64,000 nt of DNA from Streptomyces justiciae (lineage in GTDB: Bacteria > Actinomycetota > Actinomycetes > Streptomycetales > Streptomycetaceae): positions 620,001-684,000 of the forward strand of contig NZ_JADDXU010000002.1 of assembly GCF_015163075.1 (NCBI RefSeq). Direction: 5' to 3'. The notes below the pieces were generated by a model, which was given only the letters and a program-made list of their open reading frames with translations, searched no databases and was not told the DNA's origin. Both the position numbers and the translations under genes were made by a program. Shown one piece after another: positions 44,426 through 53,852 of the stretch (position 1 is the stretch's first letter; each line of letters starts with the position of its first letter).

Positions 44426-45513
44426 AACTGCCGCCTCATGTAGGGGGTCATGAGGGTCTTCGCCTTGGCCAGTGTGGTCGTGCGGCCGCCGAGGACCGCG
44501 TTCTCGCCGCCCGGCACGGGCAGCAACGTCAAGCCGTCGGCCGCGCCGAAGGGCACGATGAGCGGGGTGCGGCGCACCGCCCGGTAGGACCGCGGGTTCT
44601 TGCTGTGCCTGCCCGAACTCCGCAGATAGGAGCGGATGTTGTGGGCGGCCACCTCGGCCTGGGCGAGGGCGGCCGGGGTGACCTTGAGTTCGCCGACGTC
44701 GTTCACGTCGCCGACCGCGAACACGTCGGGGTGTCCCTCGACCTGGAGCATGGCGTCGACCTTGACGTGCCCCGACCCGTTCAGCCAGGCGCCGTGTCCG
44801 GCCAGCCTCAGCCAGAGCGTGTTGGGCGTGGTGCCGGTCGCCCAGAAGGAGGCGTCCGCTTCGACGATGGTGCCGTGGGCGTCGCGGTAGGTGCCGAAGT
44901 CGTTGCCGGGGGACATGAAGGAGTCGAGCCGCACCTCCACGTCGTGCGCCTCCAGCCAGGCCCGGGCCTTCTGACCGGCGCGGGCGCTGCCCGTGGAGTG
45001 CAGCAGCTCGGGGCCGGAGTGGGCGAGGGTGACCCTGGCGTCGGGGCGGGCCAGGCGGATCTCGGCGGCGAGTTCGACGCCCGAGGGTCCGCCGCCGACG
45101 ACGAGGAGGTGCTGGGCCGTGGCGACCTTCCGCTGATGCTCGCCGAACGACTTGGCGGCCTCCTCGGCGGTGGTACCGGCGAAGCGCGCGGGCTCGGGGT
45201 AGTCCGCTCCGGTGGCGATCACCAGCACGTCGTACGGCAGGCGTTCGCCCGTGGCCAGGTGCACCTCGCGCCCGTCGCTGTCGATGCGGACCGCCTTGCC
45301 GGTGACCACCCGGCCGTGGGTGAGCAGACGGTCGTACGGGATGAAGGGGGTCACCGTCCACTCGGGGCGCACGCCGGCCCGTAGCGAGGCGATGCGGTGG
45401 AAGAAGACCTCTTTGCGGTCGACGAGCGTGACCCGTGCCGTCGTGTCCAGTCGCTTGGCGAGGCGGACGCCCGCGTAACCGCCGCCGATCACCACTACGT
45501 TGCCGTCTTGCAC
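44407..45513 (-). CDS. NAD(P)/FAD-dependent oxidoreductase (FSP1/NDH-2-like)
   Basis: A 368-residue pyridine-nucleotide flavoprotein. It has the FAD fold VVIGGGYAGVRLAKRL, ATGADYPEPARF, the NAD(P) fold LLVVGGGPSGVELAAEI, and the second FAD motif DVFAVGDVNDVGELKVTPAA. No redox cysteine pair is present. It resembles type II NADH dehydrogenases and FSP1/AIFM2 quinone reductases rather than disulfide reductases. The GTG start at 45513 has AGGAG seven bases upstream. The upstream region carries TTTAGGTTTCAAG-like sequence on its strand that may be a promoter or redox-regulator site. Not part of the convergent aromatic operon. Confidence 0.85.
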   Translation of the reverse strand: MQDGNVVVIGGGYAGVRLAKRLDTTARVTLVDRKEVFFHRIASLRAGVRPEWTVTPFIPYDRLLTHGRVVTGKAVRIDSDGREVHLATGERLPYDVLVIATGADYPEPARFAGTTAEEAAKSFGEHQRKVATAQHLLVVGGGPSGVELAAEIRLARPDARVTLAHSGPELLHSTGSARAGQKARAWLEAHDVEVRLDSFMSPGNDFGTYRDAHGTIVEADASFWATGTTPNTLWLRLAGHGAWLNGSGHVKVDAMLQVEGHPDVFAVGDVNDVGELKVTPAALAQAEVAAHNIRSYLRSSGRHSKNPRSYRAVRRTPLIVPFGAADGLTLLPVPGGENAVLGGRTTTLAKAKTLMTPYMRRQLGYTAA

Positions 45514-45629
45514 AACGGAACTCCTGTGCCTGGTGGGGGGAATGAGCGCGACGGTAACACTTGAAACCTAAAGCAATGGGCGGGCCGTGTGCGAGTCCCG
45601 TGAAGAAAGAGGCGGCGGGTCTGCCGCGC

Positions 45630-46673
45630 TCAGCGCGCGGCCTCCGGGGCCGGTCCGCTGGTACCCCGCACCACCAGCTTGGAGTCCAACACAGCCTCGC
45701 GCGGCTCCAGTTCGGGCTTCTCCAGGCGTTCCACCGCGAACCGCACCGCGTACTCCGCCATCAGCCGCGCGTCCTGGCGGACCGTCGTCAGCCCGATCGG
45801 CATCAGGTGGGAGAGGTGGCTGTCGTCGTAGCCGACGACGGACAGGTCGCGCGGTACCTCGACGCCGCCGCGCGTCATCGCCATCAACACGCCCATCGCG
45901 CAACGGTCGTTGCCGGCGAGGACCGCCGTGGGCAGCGGCAGCCCCTGGTCCCGCTCGGCCAGCAGCAGCCGCCCCGTCTCGATGCCCGACTCCTCCGTGT
46001 GCTCGCCGGGGATCACCCGTGCCTCGGACTCCAGCCCGTGGCGCCGCATCGCCGCCCGGTAGGCGCGCCGCCGCTCGGCCGACCCCGGCCCCCGGCCGCC
46101 GTCGATGTGCACGATGCGGCGGTGCCCGAGCTCGACGAGGTGGTCCATGGCCAGCCGTACACCCTTGCCCTCGGCGGAGTGCACGAAGTCCACCCGGGCC
46201 TGCGGGACACGGCGGCTGACCGAGACGGTCACCGCCCGCCGCCCCAGCTCGTCGAGATAGGCGGCCTCGGCGTCCGAGCCCAGCAGGATCAGCGCCTCGC
46301 AGCGGTGCGCGAGCAGCGCCTCCACGGCCTTGGCCTCGCTGCGCCCCTCGGCGGCGGCGGAGAGCAGCACGTCGTAGCCGAGCCGCTCCGCCTCCGGGTA
46401 GATCCCCTCGATGAGGTCCGTGTGGAAGGTCTGGTGGACGGTGAACATCACGCCGATGGTGCGGCTGCGCCCGCGCGCGAGCAGCCGGGCCGCGTTGTCG
46501 GGCCGGTAGCCGATCTCGTCCGCGACCCTCAGCACCCGCTGCCGGGTCTCCTCGCTCGCCCCCGGCTGGTTGCGGAACACGATCGAGACGAGCGCCCGGG
46601 AGACGCCCGCCTTCTCGGCGACGTCCGCCATCGTGGGCCGCTGCTTGCCCGATGCATCCACCTGTGAACCCAC
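45630..46673 (-). CDS. LacI family regulator of the inositol operon
   Basis: A 347-residue LacI/PurR-type regulator: helix-turn-helix TMADVAEKAGVSRALVSIVF, hinge and LLARGRSRTIGVMF, then the sugar-binding domain with VSVSRRVPQARVDFVHS and NDRCAMGVLMAM. The SIVF and RNQPGASEET sequence differs from the usual SRVLN, so its operator may be unusual. It is divergent from iolC across 134 bases holding an ACTAG-N6-CTAGT dyad, so it is the probable inositol repressor (most actinobacteria use LacI or GntR types here). The start is GTG 46673; GTG 46661 is possible because GGAGG is very close to the first. Confidence 0.88.
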   Translation of the reverse strand: MGSQVDASGKQRPTMADVAEKAGVSRALVSIVFRNQPGASEETRQRVLRVADEIGYRPDNAARLLARGRSRTIGVMFTVHQTFHTDLIEGIYPEAERLGYDVLLSAAAEGRSEAKAVEALLAHRCEALILLGSDAEAAYLDELGRRAVTVSVSRRVPQARVDFVHSAEGKGVRLAMDHLVELGHRRIVHIDGGRGPGSAERRRAYRAAMRRHGLESEARVIPGEHTEESGIETGRLLLAERDQGLPLPTAVLAGNDRCAMGVLMAMTRGGVEVPRDLSVVGYDDSHLSHLMPIGLTTVRQDARLMAEYAVRFAVERLEKPELEPREAVLDSKLVVRGTSGPAPEAAR

Positions 46674-46728
46674 CCTCCGACGGCGCCCAGCCTAGCTGGC
46701 TCCCGGGAAATCTCCCTGCAACAAGCTA

Positions 46729-46788
46729 TTGACAGGACATTTGGACAGGGGTCATCGTACTCGCACTAGAGCGCGCTAGTAGAGCGCG
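46729..46788 (+). promoter_or_regulatory. iol promoter and LacI operator region
   Basis: TTGACA at 46729-46734 is a consensus -35 with a possible -10 CATCGT 18 bases on. Downstream, ACTAG-AGCGCG-CTAGT (46765-46780) is a dyad, and TAGAGCGCG occurs twice 13 bases apart (46767 and 46780). This lies about 20-40 bases before iolC, right for a repressor site. Confidence 0.55.
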
Positions 46789-46807
46789 ACAGTGAAAGGA
46801 AACCAGT

Positions 46808-47764
46808 GTGATGCCGTTCGAAGTGCTGACCATGGGCCGCATGGGGGTGGACGTGTATCCGCTCCAGACGGGAATCGGGCTGGCCGATGTCACCTCGTTC
46901 GGCAAGTACCTGGGCGGCAGCCCGACGAACGTGGCGGTGGCCGCGGCCCGGTACGGCCGTACCGCCGCCGTGATCACGAAGACGGGCCGGGACCCGTTCG
47001 GGGACTTCGTGCGCTCGGCGCTGGAGGGCTACGGCGTGGACGGCTCCTTCATCGGTACGTCGGACATCGCACCGACGCCGGTGACGTTCTGCGAGATCTT
47101 CCCGCCGGACGACTTCCCGCTGTACTTCTACCGCCTCCCCAAGGCCCCCGACCTGGACATCCGGCCGGAGGAGCTGGACCTGGACGCGGTGCGGGACGCC
47201 GCCGTGTTCTGGATGACCGGCACCGGCCTGAGCGAGGAGCCCAGCCGCTCGGCGACCCTGGCCGCGCTCGCGCACCGGGCGAAGGCGGGCACGACCGTCT
47301 TCGACCTGGACTGGCGGCCGATGTTCTGGGCTGATCCCGCCGAGGCCCGTACGTACTACGCCGAAGCCCTGCACCACACGACGGTCGCCGTCGGCAACCT
47401 CGACGAGTGCGAGGTCGCAACCGGTGAGCGGGAGCCGTACGCCGCCGCCGAGGCGCTGCTGGCCGCCGGTGTGCAGCTGGCGGTGGTCAAGCAGGGTCCG
47501 AAGGGCGTCCTGGCGATGGACCAGGACGGCTCGACCGCCGAGATCCCGCCCGTTCCCGTGGACGTCGTCAACGGCCTCGGCGCCGGCGACGCCTTCGGCG
47601 GCGCCCTGTGCCACGGGCTGCTGTCCGGGTGGGACGTACGGCGGACGGTGTCCTTCGCCAACGCCGCCGGCGCGATCGTCGCCGGCCGGCTGTCCTGCTC
47701 CGATGCGATGCCGACCGAGTCCGAAGTCAACGCCAAGCTCGACGAGGTGCCCAGTGCTGTCTGA
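46808..47764 (+). CDS. iolC: 5-dehydro-2-deoxygluconokinase
   Basis: A 318-residue PfkB-family kinase phosphorylating 5-dehydro-2-deoxy-D-gluconate at O6 in myo-inositol breakdown. PfkB signatures are KYLGGSPTNVAVAAARYG and VVNGLGAGDAFGGAL (catalytic Asp). The start is GTG 46808 followed directly by ATG 46811; AAAGGA suits either. It is first in a nine-gene operon and overlaps the next gene by 11 bases. Confidence 0.93.
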   Translation: MMPFEVLTMGRMGVDVYPLQTGIGLADVTSFGKYLGGSPTNVAVAAARYGRTAAVITKTGRDPFGDFVRSALEGYGVDGSFIGTSDIAPTPVTFCEIFPPDDFPLYFYRLPKAPDLDIRPEELDLDAVRDAAVFWMTGTGLSEEPSRSATLAALAHRAKAGTTVFDLDWRPMFWADPAEARTYYAEALHHTTVAVGNLDECEVATGEREPYAAAEALLAAGVQLAVVKQGPKGVLAMDQDGSTAEIPPVPVDVVNGLGAGDAFGGALCHGLLSGWDVRRTVSFANAAGAIVAGRLSCSDAMPTESEVNAKLDEVPSAV

Positions 47765-48626
47765 GAAGCTGAGCCGGATCGTGACCGCCCGGGTGGGCGA
47801 CCCCGGCGCCATCGCGGCCGCCGCCGCCCGGCGTGTGAAGGCCACCTCGCTGCTCGGCGAGCACGGCAAGGCGATGATCATCGCCGCCGACCATCCGGCC
47901 CGCGGCGCCAACGGGGTGGGCGGCGACCCCAACGCCATGGCCGACCGCGCCGAACTGCTGGACCGGCTGTGCGTCGCGTTGGAGCGGCCCGGGGTGACGG
48001 GTGTGTTGGGCACCGCCGACATCCTCGAAGACCTGCTGCTGCTCGGGGTGCTGGACGGCAAGACCGTCTTCGGCTCCATGAACCGCGGCGGGCTCGCCGG
48101 TTCGTCCTTCGAGATCGACGACCGGTTCACCGGATACGACGCACAGACGATCGCCGAGATGGGCTTCGACGGTGGCAAGACACTGACGCGGATCGCCCTC
48201 CAGGACCCCGCGACGCCGTCCGCGCTGATGGACACGGCGAAGGCGGTCAACGAGCTCAACGACCGTCAACTCATCGCCATGGTCGAGCCGTTCGTGTCGG
48301 TCTGGGAGAACGGGCGGATCCGCAACGACCTGTCCACCGACGCCGTCGTCAAGTCGGTCACCATCGCCTCCGGACTGGGCCGCCGCACCGCCTACACCTG
48401 GCTGAAGCTGCCGGTGGTCCAGGACATGGAGCGCGTCCTGGCCTCCTCCACCCTGCCCGCCCTGCTGCTGGGCGGCGAGGTCAAGGACGCCGAGGCGGCC
48501 TTCGCCTCCTGGGGCAAGGCGCTCAAGCAGCCCACCGCGCAGGGCCTGGTCGTCGGCCGCTCCCTGCTCTACCCCGCGGGCGGCGACGTCGCCGGTGCGG
48601 TCGACAAGGCGGTGAGCCTGCTGTGA
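47754..48626 (+). CDS. Cgl0159-family (beta/alpha)8 aldolase of the inositol pathway
   Basis: A 290-residue TIM-barrel protein of the Cgl0159 family, seen in actinobacterial inositol operons right after iolC. It likely does the IolJ step, cleaving 6-phospho-5-dehydro-2-deoxygluconate to dihydroxyacetone phosphate and malonic semialdehyde, in place of a class II aldolase. Visible are KAMIIAADHPARG (DHP as in DeoC/LacD-like aldolases), a lysine in TAYTWLKLPVV that could form the Schiff base, and LLLGGEVKD. The GTG start at 47754 overlaps iolC. The stop overlaps iolB by GTGA. Confidence 0.85.
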   Translation: MLSEKLSRIVTARVGDPGAIAAAAARRVKATSLLGEHGKAMIIAADHPARGANGVGGDPNAMADRAELLDRLCVALERPGVTGVLGTADILEDLLLLGVLDGKTVFGSMNRGGLAGSSFEIDDRFTGYDAQTIAEMGFDGGKTLTRIALQDPATPSALMDTAKAVNELNDRQLIAMVEPFVSVWENGRIRNDLSTDAVVKSVTIASGLGRRTAYTWLKLPVVQDMERVLASSTLPALLLGGEVKDAEAAFASWGKALKQPTAQGLVVGRSLLYPAGGDVAGAVDKAVSLL

Positions 48627-49492
48627 CGTCCAAGTACCACTGGCCGAAGGGCACTTCGGCCGACGCCGACTACGACCTCGTGGTCACTCCAGAGTCGGCG
48701 GGCTGGGGATACTCCGGGCTCAGGATCCTGACCCTGCGGCCCGGCGAGGCGCACGCCCTGTCCACGCATGACTCCGAGTTCCTGGTCCTGCCGCTGACGG
48801 GTTCCTGCACCGTCACCACGGAGGGCAGGACCTTCGAACTCGAAGGCAGGGCAGACGTGTTCGCCTCGGTCACCGACTTCGCCTATCTGCCGGGCGGGTC
48901 GGAGGCCCTGATCAGCAGTGCGGACGGCGGGACGTTCGCGCTGCCCTCCGCCCGTACCGAGCTGGGAGGTCACTCGGCTCGGTACGGGCGCAAGGAGGAC
49001 GTACCCGTCGAACTACGCGGCGCGGGTGCGTGTTCCCGTCAGGTCAACAACTACTGCCTGCCAGGGACCTTCGACGCCGAGCAGCTGTTGGTCTGCGAGG
49101 TGCTCACGCCGGGCGGCAACTGGTCGTCGTACCCACCGCACAAGCACGACCAGGCCCGGCCGGGCGAGGAGTCCGAACTGGAGGAGATCTACTGGTTCCA
49201 GGTCGCCGGCGGCGAAAACGGCTTCGGCTACCAGCGGGTCTACGGCACCGAGGACCGGCCCATCGACGTCCTCGCCGAGGTCCGCTCCGGCGACGCGGTG
49301 CTGATCCCGCACGGCTGGCACGGCCCCTCGATCGCCGCCCCCGGCTACGACCTCTACTACCTCAACGTCATGGCCGGTCCGGGTCAGGACCGCGCCTGGC
49401 TGATCTGCGACGACCCCGCCCACGGCTGGGTCCGCGCCACCTGGGACACGCAGGACGTCGACGACCGCCTGCCCTTCGGAGAGAACTCATGA
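48623..49492 (+). CDS. iolB: 5-deoxy-glucuronate isomerase
   Basis: A 289-residue double-cupin enzyme converting 5-deoxy-glucuronate to 5-dehydro-2-deoxygluconate. The C-terminal cupin metal site shows SSYPPHKHDQ and EEIYWFQV (H, H, E), then HGWHGPSIAAPGYDLYYLNVMAG, a family signature. The GTG start overlaps the aldolase gene and the stop overlaps iolD (ATGA), so translation is chained. Confidence 0.94.
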   Translation: MTSKYHWPKGTSADADYDLVVTPESAGWGYSGLRILTLRPGEAHALSTHDSEFLVLPLTGSCTVTTEGRTFELEGRADVFASVTDFAYLPGGSEALISSADGGTFALPSARTELGGHSARYGRKEDVPVELRGAGACSRQVNNYCLPGTFDAEQLLVCEVLTPGGNWSSYPPHKHDQARPGEESELEEIYWFQVAGGENGFGYQRVYGTEDRPIDVLAEVRSGDAVLIPHGWHGPSIAAPGYDLYYLNVMAGPGQDRAWLICDDPAHGWVRATWDTQDVDDRLPFGENS

Positions 49493-51366
49493 ACACCGTC
49501 CGCCTGACCACCGCCCAGGCCCTGGTCCGCTTCCTGGCCGGCCAGTACAGCGAGCGCGACGGCCAGGAACAGCGCCTGATCCCCGGCGTCTGGGGCATCT
49601 TCGGGCACGGCAATGTCGCCGGCATCGGGCAGGCCCTGCTCCAGGCCGCGATCACTCAAGAGGCCGATCTGCCCTATTACTTGGCTCGCAACGAGCAGGG
49701 CATGGTGCACGCCTCGGTGGCCTACGCCAAGATGCGCGACCGGCTGGCGACCTTCGCCTGCACGGCGTCCACCGGGCCGGGTTCGACGAACATGATCACC
49801 GGCGCGGCGCTGGCCACCACCAACCGCATCCCGGTCCTCCTGCTGCCCTCCGACATGTTCGCCACCCGCGCCGCCGACCCGGTGCTCCAGCAGCTGGAGG
49901 ACACCCGGGGCGGGGACGTCACGGTCAACGACGCCTTCCGCGCGGTGTCGAAGTACTTCGACCGCATCCAGCGCCCCGAGCAGCTCATCCCGGCCGCGCT
50001 GGCCGCGATGCGGGTGCTGACCGACCCGGTGGAGACCGGCGCGGTCACCCTCGCACTCCCCCAGGACGTGCAGGCCGAGGCGTACGACTGGCCGGTCTCC
50101 TTCTTCCGACGCCGGGTGTGGCATGTCGGCCGCCCGGTGCCGGAGCCCCAGGCAGTGCACAGGGCCGCGGCCCTGCTGAGGAACGCCAGGAAGCCCCTGA
50201 TCGTCGCGGGCGGCGGGACGGTGTACTCCGGTGCCGAGACCGCGCTGCGCGCCTTCGCCGAGGCCACCGGCATCCCGGTCGCCGACACCCACGCGGGCAA
50301 GGGCGCGGTCCCGTGGGACCACCCCTGTGCCGTGGGCGGCATCGGCTCCACCGGCGCCTACGCCGCCAACGAGCTGGCGCGCGAGGCCGATGTCGTTCTA
50401 GGGATCGGCACCCGGTACTCCGACTTCACCACCGCCAGCCACACCGTCTTCGCCAACCCCGACGTCACGTTCGTCAACCTCAACGTGGCCCGCCTGGACG
50501 CCGTCAAGCACTCGGCGGAGCCGCTGGTCGCCGACGCCCGCCTCGGCATCGAAGCGCTGGCCGACGCACTCACCGACTGGGAGGTGGAACCGGCCTACCG
50601 GGCTCACACCGGCCAACTCATCGCCCGTACAAGGGAGATCGAGGACAAGTGCTTCACCGTAGGCCACGGCCCGCTCCCGGCGCAGACCGAGATCCTCGGT
50701 GCCCTCAACGACGTCCTCGACGACCGTGCCGTGGTCATCAACGCGGCCGGTTCCATGCCCGGTGACCTCCAGCAGCTGTGGCGGGCCCGGGACCCGAAGG
50801 CGTACCACGTCGAATACGCCTACTCCTGCATGGGATACGAGGTCGCCGCCGGGGTCGGCGCGAAGATGGCCGACCCGTCCCGTGAGGTCGTCGTACTCGT
50901 CGGTGACGGCTCGTATCTGATGATGGCTCAGGAGATCGTCACCATGGTCTCCGAGGGCCTGAAGGTCATCATCGTCCTGGTCCAGAACCACGGCTTCGCG
51001 TCCATCGGCGCGCTCTCGGAGTCCCTCGGCTCACAGCGCTTCGGCACCAAATACCGCTACCGCAACGACGATTCGGGCCAGCTCGACGGCGACGTGCTCC
51101 CCGTCGACCTCGCCGCCAACGCATCGAGCCTGGGCGCGGACGTCCTGCACGCCGCCGGCGTCGAGGAGTTCCGCGCGGCGATGGAGAAGGCCAAGGCATC
51201 GACGAAAACGACCGTCGTGCATGTCGAGACCGATCTCTACGGCCCCAACCCGCCCGGCCACGGCTGGTGGGACGTCCCCGTCAGCGAGGTCTCCGCCCTG
51301 GAGTCCACCCAGCGCGCCTACGAGACCTACGCCGCCCACAAGCAAGCGCAACGCCACTACCTGTAA
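49489..51366 (+). CDS. iolD: 3D-(3,5/4)-trihydroxycyclohexane-1,2-dione acylhydrolase
   Basis: A 625-residue ThDP-dependent enzyme that opens the inositol-derived ring. The cofactor glutamate is in YYLARNEQGMVHASVAYAK, and the ThDP-Mg motif is GDGSYLMMAQEIVTMVSEGLKVIIVLVQN. IPGVWGIFGHGNVAGIG near the start is typical of IolD. Length is as expected. It is coupled to iolB by a four-base overlap, and followed 13 bases later by iolA. Confidence 0.95.
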   Translation: MNTVRLTTAQALVRFLAGQYSERDGQEQRLIPGVWGIFGHGNVAGIGQALLQAAITQEADLPYYLARNEQGMVHASVAYAKMRDRLATFACTASTGPGSTNMITGAALATTNRIPVLLLPSDMFATRAADPVLQQLEDTRGGDVTVNDAFRAVSKYFDRIQRPEQLIPAALAAMRVLTDPVETGAVTLALPQDVQAEAYDWPVSFFRRRVWHVGRPVPEPQAVHRAAALLRNARKPLIVAGGGTVYSGAETALRAFAEATGIPVADTHAGKGAVPWDHPCAVGGIGSTGAYAANELAREADVVLGIGTRYSDFTTASHTVFANPDVTFVNLNVARLDAVKHSAEPLVADARLGIEALADALTDWEVEPAYRAHTGQLIARTREIEDKCFTVGHGPLPAQTEILGALNDVLDDRAVVINAAGSMPGDLQQLWRARDPKAYHVEYAYSCMGYEVAAGVGAKMADPSREVVVLVGDGSYLMMAQEIVTMVSEGLKVIIVLVQNHGFASIGALSESLGSQRFGTKYRYRNDDSGQLDGDVLPVDLAANASSLGADVLHAAGVEEFRAAMEKAKASTKTTVVHVETDLYGPNPPGHGWWDVPVSEVSALESTQRAYETYAAHKQAQRHYL

Positions 51367-51379
51367 GGACACCGCTTCC

Positions 51380-52870
51380 GTGAACACCATCCCCCACTGG
51401 ATCAACGGCTCCCCCGCCACCGGCGAGACCACCCAGGCCGTGTTCAACCCGGCCACCGGCCAGGAGCAGGCGCGGGTCGTCCTCGGCGGCGGCGCCGAGG
51501 TGGACGCCGCCGTCCAGGCCGCCGCCAAGGCCTTCGAGACCTGGTCGGAGTCGTCCCTCAGCCAGCGCACCCAGGTCATGTTCACCTTCCGTCAACTCCT
51601 CGTCGAGCACGAGGAGGAGCTGGGCCGGATCATCTCCGCCGAGCACGGCAAGACCGTCGACGACGCCCGCGGCGAGATCGTCCGTGGCCGAGAGGTCGTG
51701 GAGTTCGCCTGCGGTCTCGGCGACGTGCTGAAGGGCTCCTTCTCCGACCAGGTCTCGCGTGGCGTGGACGTGCACGACTTCCGCCAGCCGCTCGGGGTCG
51801 TCGCCGGCATCACGCCCTTCAACTTCCCGGCCATGGTGCCCCTTTGGATGCACCCCATCGCCATCGCGACCGGCAACACCTTCATCCTCAAGCCGTCCGA
51901 GCGCGATCCTTCGGCCGCCAACTTCGTCGCCGCCCTCTACCAGAAGGCCGGCCTGCCGGACGGCGTCTTCAACGTCGTCCACGGCGGCAAGGACGCGGTC
52001 GACGCGATCCTGACCCACCCCGGCATCGAGGCCGTCTCCTTCGTCGGCTCCACGCCGATCGCCAAGTACGTGCACGAGCAGGCCACTTCGCACGGCAAGC
52101 GCGTCCAGGCTCTCGGCGGCGCCAAGAACCACGCCGTCGTCCTGCCCGACGCGGACCTGGAGTTCGCCGCCAACCACATCACCGCCGGCGCCTACGGCTC
52201 CGCGGGCGAACGTTGCATGGCCGTCTCCGTCGCGGTCGCGGTGGGCGAGGCGGCGGACGCGCTCGTCGGCATCCTCGAGCGCAAGGCGAACGAGGTGAAG
52301 GTCGGCCCCGGCGACCAGCCCGGTACCGAGATGGGCCCCCTGGTCACCAAGGCCGCCCAGGAACGCGTCGAGAACGCGGTCGGCGTCGCCCAGACGCAGG
52401 GCGCCACCGTCGTCGTCGACGGCCGTGGCCTCAAGGTCGAGGGCCACGAGGACGGCTTCTTCACCGGCCCCTCCCTCCTGGACCACGTCACCACCGGGAT
52501 GGAGGCGTACAAGGAGGAGCTGTTCGGCCCGGTTCTCGCGATCGTCCGCGTCGACTCCCTCGACGAGGCGATCGACCTCGTCAACGCCAACCCCTACGGC
52601 AACGGCACCGCCCTGTTCACCGGCTCCGGCGAGGCCGCCCGCCGGTTCCAGCGCCGCATCAAGGTCGGCATGATCGGCATCAACGTCCCGGTCCCGGTCC
52701 CGATGTCGTACTACTCCTTCGGCGGCTGGAAGGACTCCCTCATCGGCGACCACCCCATCCACGGCCCCGAGGGCATCCGCTTCTACACCCGCCCCAAGGT
52801 CGTCACCACCCGCTGGCCCCAGCCCGCCCAGCAGGTCGCCGCCGGCTTCACCTTCCCCACCTCCAGCTGA
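51380..52870 (+). CDS. iolA: Methylmalonate-semialdehyde dehydrogenase (acylating)
   Basis: A 496-residue CoA-dependent aldehyde dehydrogenase turning malonic or methylmalonic semialdehyde into acetyl- or propionyl-CoA. The nucleophile cysteine is in YGSAGERCMAVSVAV and the cofactor segment is ITPFNFPAMVPLWMHPIA. The absence of the usual general-base Glu (LGGAKNHAVV instead of ELGGKS) is the mark of the MmsA/IolA class. GTG start 51380 with AAGGA upstream. It completes the pathway to central metabolism. Confidence 0.95.
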   Translation: MNTIPHWINGSPATGETTQAVFNPATGQEQARVVLGGGAEVDAAVQAAAKAFETWSESSLSQRTQVMFTFRQLLVEHEEELGRIISAEHGKTVDDARGEIVRGREVVEFACGLGDVLKGSFSDQVSRGVDVHDFRQPLGVVAGITPFNFPAMVPLWMHPIAIATGNTFILKPSERDPSAANFVAALYQKAGLPDGVFNVVHGGKDAVDAILTHPGIEAVSFVGSTPIAKYVHEQATSHGKRVQALGGAKNHAVVLPDADLEFAANHITAGAYGSAGERCMAVSVAVAVGEAADALVGILERKANEVKVGPGDQPGTEMGPLVTKAAQERVENAVGVAQTQGATVVVDGRGLKVEGHEDGFFTGPSLLDHVTTGMEAYKEELFGPVLAIVRVDSLDEAIDLVNANPYGNGTALFTGSGEAARRFQRRIKVGMIGINVPVPVPMSYYSFGGWKDSLIGDHPIHGPEGIRFYTRPKVVTTRWPQPAQQVAAGFTFPTSS

Positions 52871-52891
52871 CCTCTCCCCTAAGGACAGACC

Positions 52892-53842
52892 ATGGCAACG
52901 GCGCCATCCCCGCTCCGCACCACCGTCGGCAACCTCTGCCTCGGCTCGGCCCCCGACTCCTGGGGCATCTGGTTCCCCGAGGACGAGCACCAGGTCCCGT
53001 ACACCCGCTTCCTCGACGAGTTGGAGCAGGCCGGGTACGAGTGGTTCGAGCTCGGTCCCTACGGCTATCTCCCCACCGACCCGCAGCGGTTGAAGGAGGA
53101 GCTCGACGTCCGTGGCCTCAAGGTCTCCGGCGGCACCGCCTTCGGCGCGCTGCACCGGCCCGAGGCCTGGGACGACATGCTCGCCCACGTCCGCCAGGTC
53201 GCCACGCTGACGCAGGCGGCCGGGGCGCACCACCTGGTGCTCATTCCGCCCATGTACCGGGACGAGAAGACCGGCGCGTTCACCGAGTCGCCGGTACTCA
53301 CCGCCGAGCAGTGGGCGGGCTTCGGCAAGGCCGCCGACCGGCTGGGCAGGCTGCTGGTGGACGAGTACGACGTACGGCTGGTCGTCCATCCGCACGCGGA
53401 CAGCCACATCCAGACGCAGCCGGAGATCGAGCGGCTGCTGAACGAGTCAGACGGCCGGTACACCAACCTGTGTCTGGACACGGGCCATGTGGCCTACGGC
53501 GGTGGCGACAACGTCGACCTGATCCGCCGCTTCGGCGAGCGCGTCGGGTACGTCCACATCAAGCAGATGGACCCGGAGATCCTCGCCCAGGTCGCCGCCG
53601 AGGACCTCGGTTTCGGCGAGGCGGTCAAGCGCGGCGTCTGTGTGTCGCCGCCCGCCGGGGTGCCGAACCCGGCCGACGTCATCGCCGAACTGGCCGAGCT
53701 GGACGCCGAGTTGTTCGTGATCGTCGAGCAGGACCTGTACCCGTGCGCGCCCGAGGTGCCGCTGCCGATCGCGGTGAGCACGCGTGAGCATCTGGCCGGC
53801 TGCGGGCTGACGGGTACCCGACGCCCGGCCCTCGACCGTTAA
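52892..53842 (+). CDS. iolE: Myo-inosose-2 dehydratase
   Basis: A 316-residue AP-endonuclease-2-type TIM barrel. The start LGSAPDSWGIWFPEDEHQVP is characteristic of IolE. Metal ligands are likely in LVVHPHADSHIQ, LCLDTGHVAYGGGD and VHIKQMD, with a late EQDLYP. It dehydrates 2-keto-myo-inositol to the diketone used by IolD. TAAGGA precedes the ATG by some ten bases. Confidence 0.9.
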   Translation: MATAPSPLRTTVGNLCLGSAPDSWGIWFPEDEHQVPYTRFLDELEQAGYEWFELGPYGYLPTDPQRLKEELDVRGLKVSGGTAFGALHRPEAWDDMLAHVRQVATLTQAAGAHHLVLIPPMYRDEKTGAFTESPVLTAEQWAGFGKAADRLGRLLVDEYDVRLVVHPHADSHIQTQPEIERLLNESDGRYTNLCLDTGHVAYGGGDNVDLIRRFGERVGYVHIKQMDPEILAQVAAEDLGFGEAVKRGVCVSPPAGVPNPADVIAELAELDAELFVIVEQDLYPCAPEVPLPIAVSTREHLAGCGLTGTRRPALDR

Positions 53843-53852
53843 GGAGGCGGCC

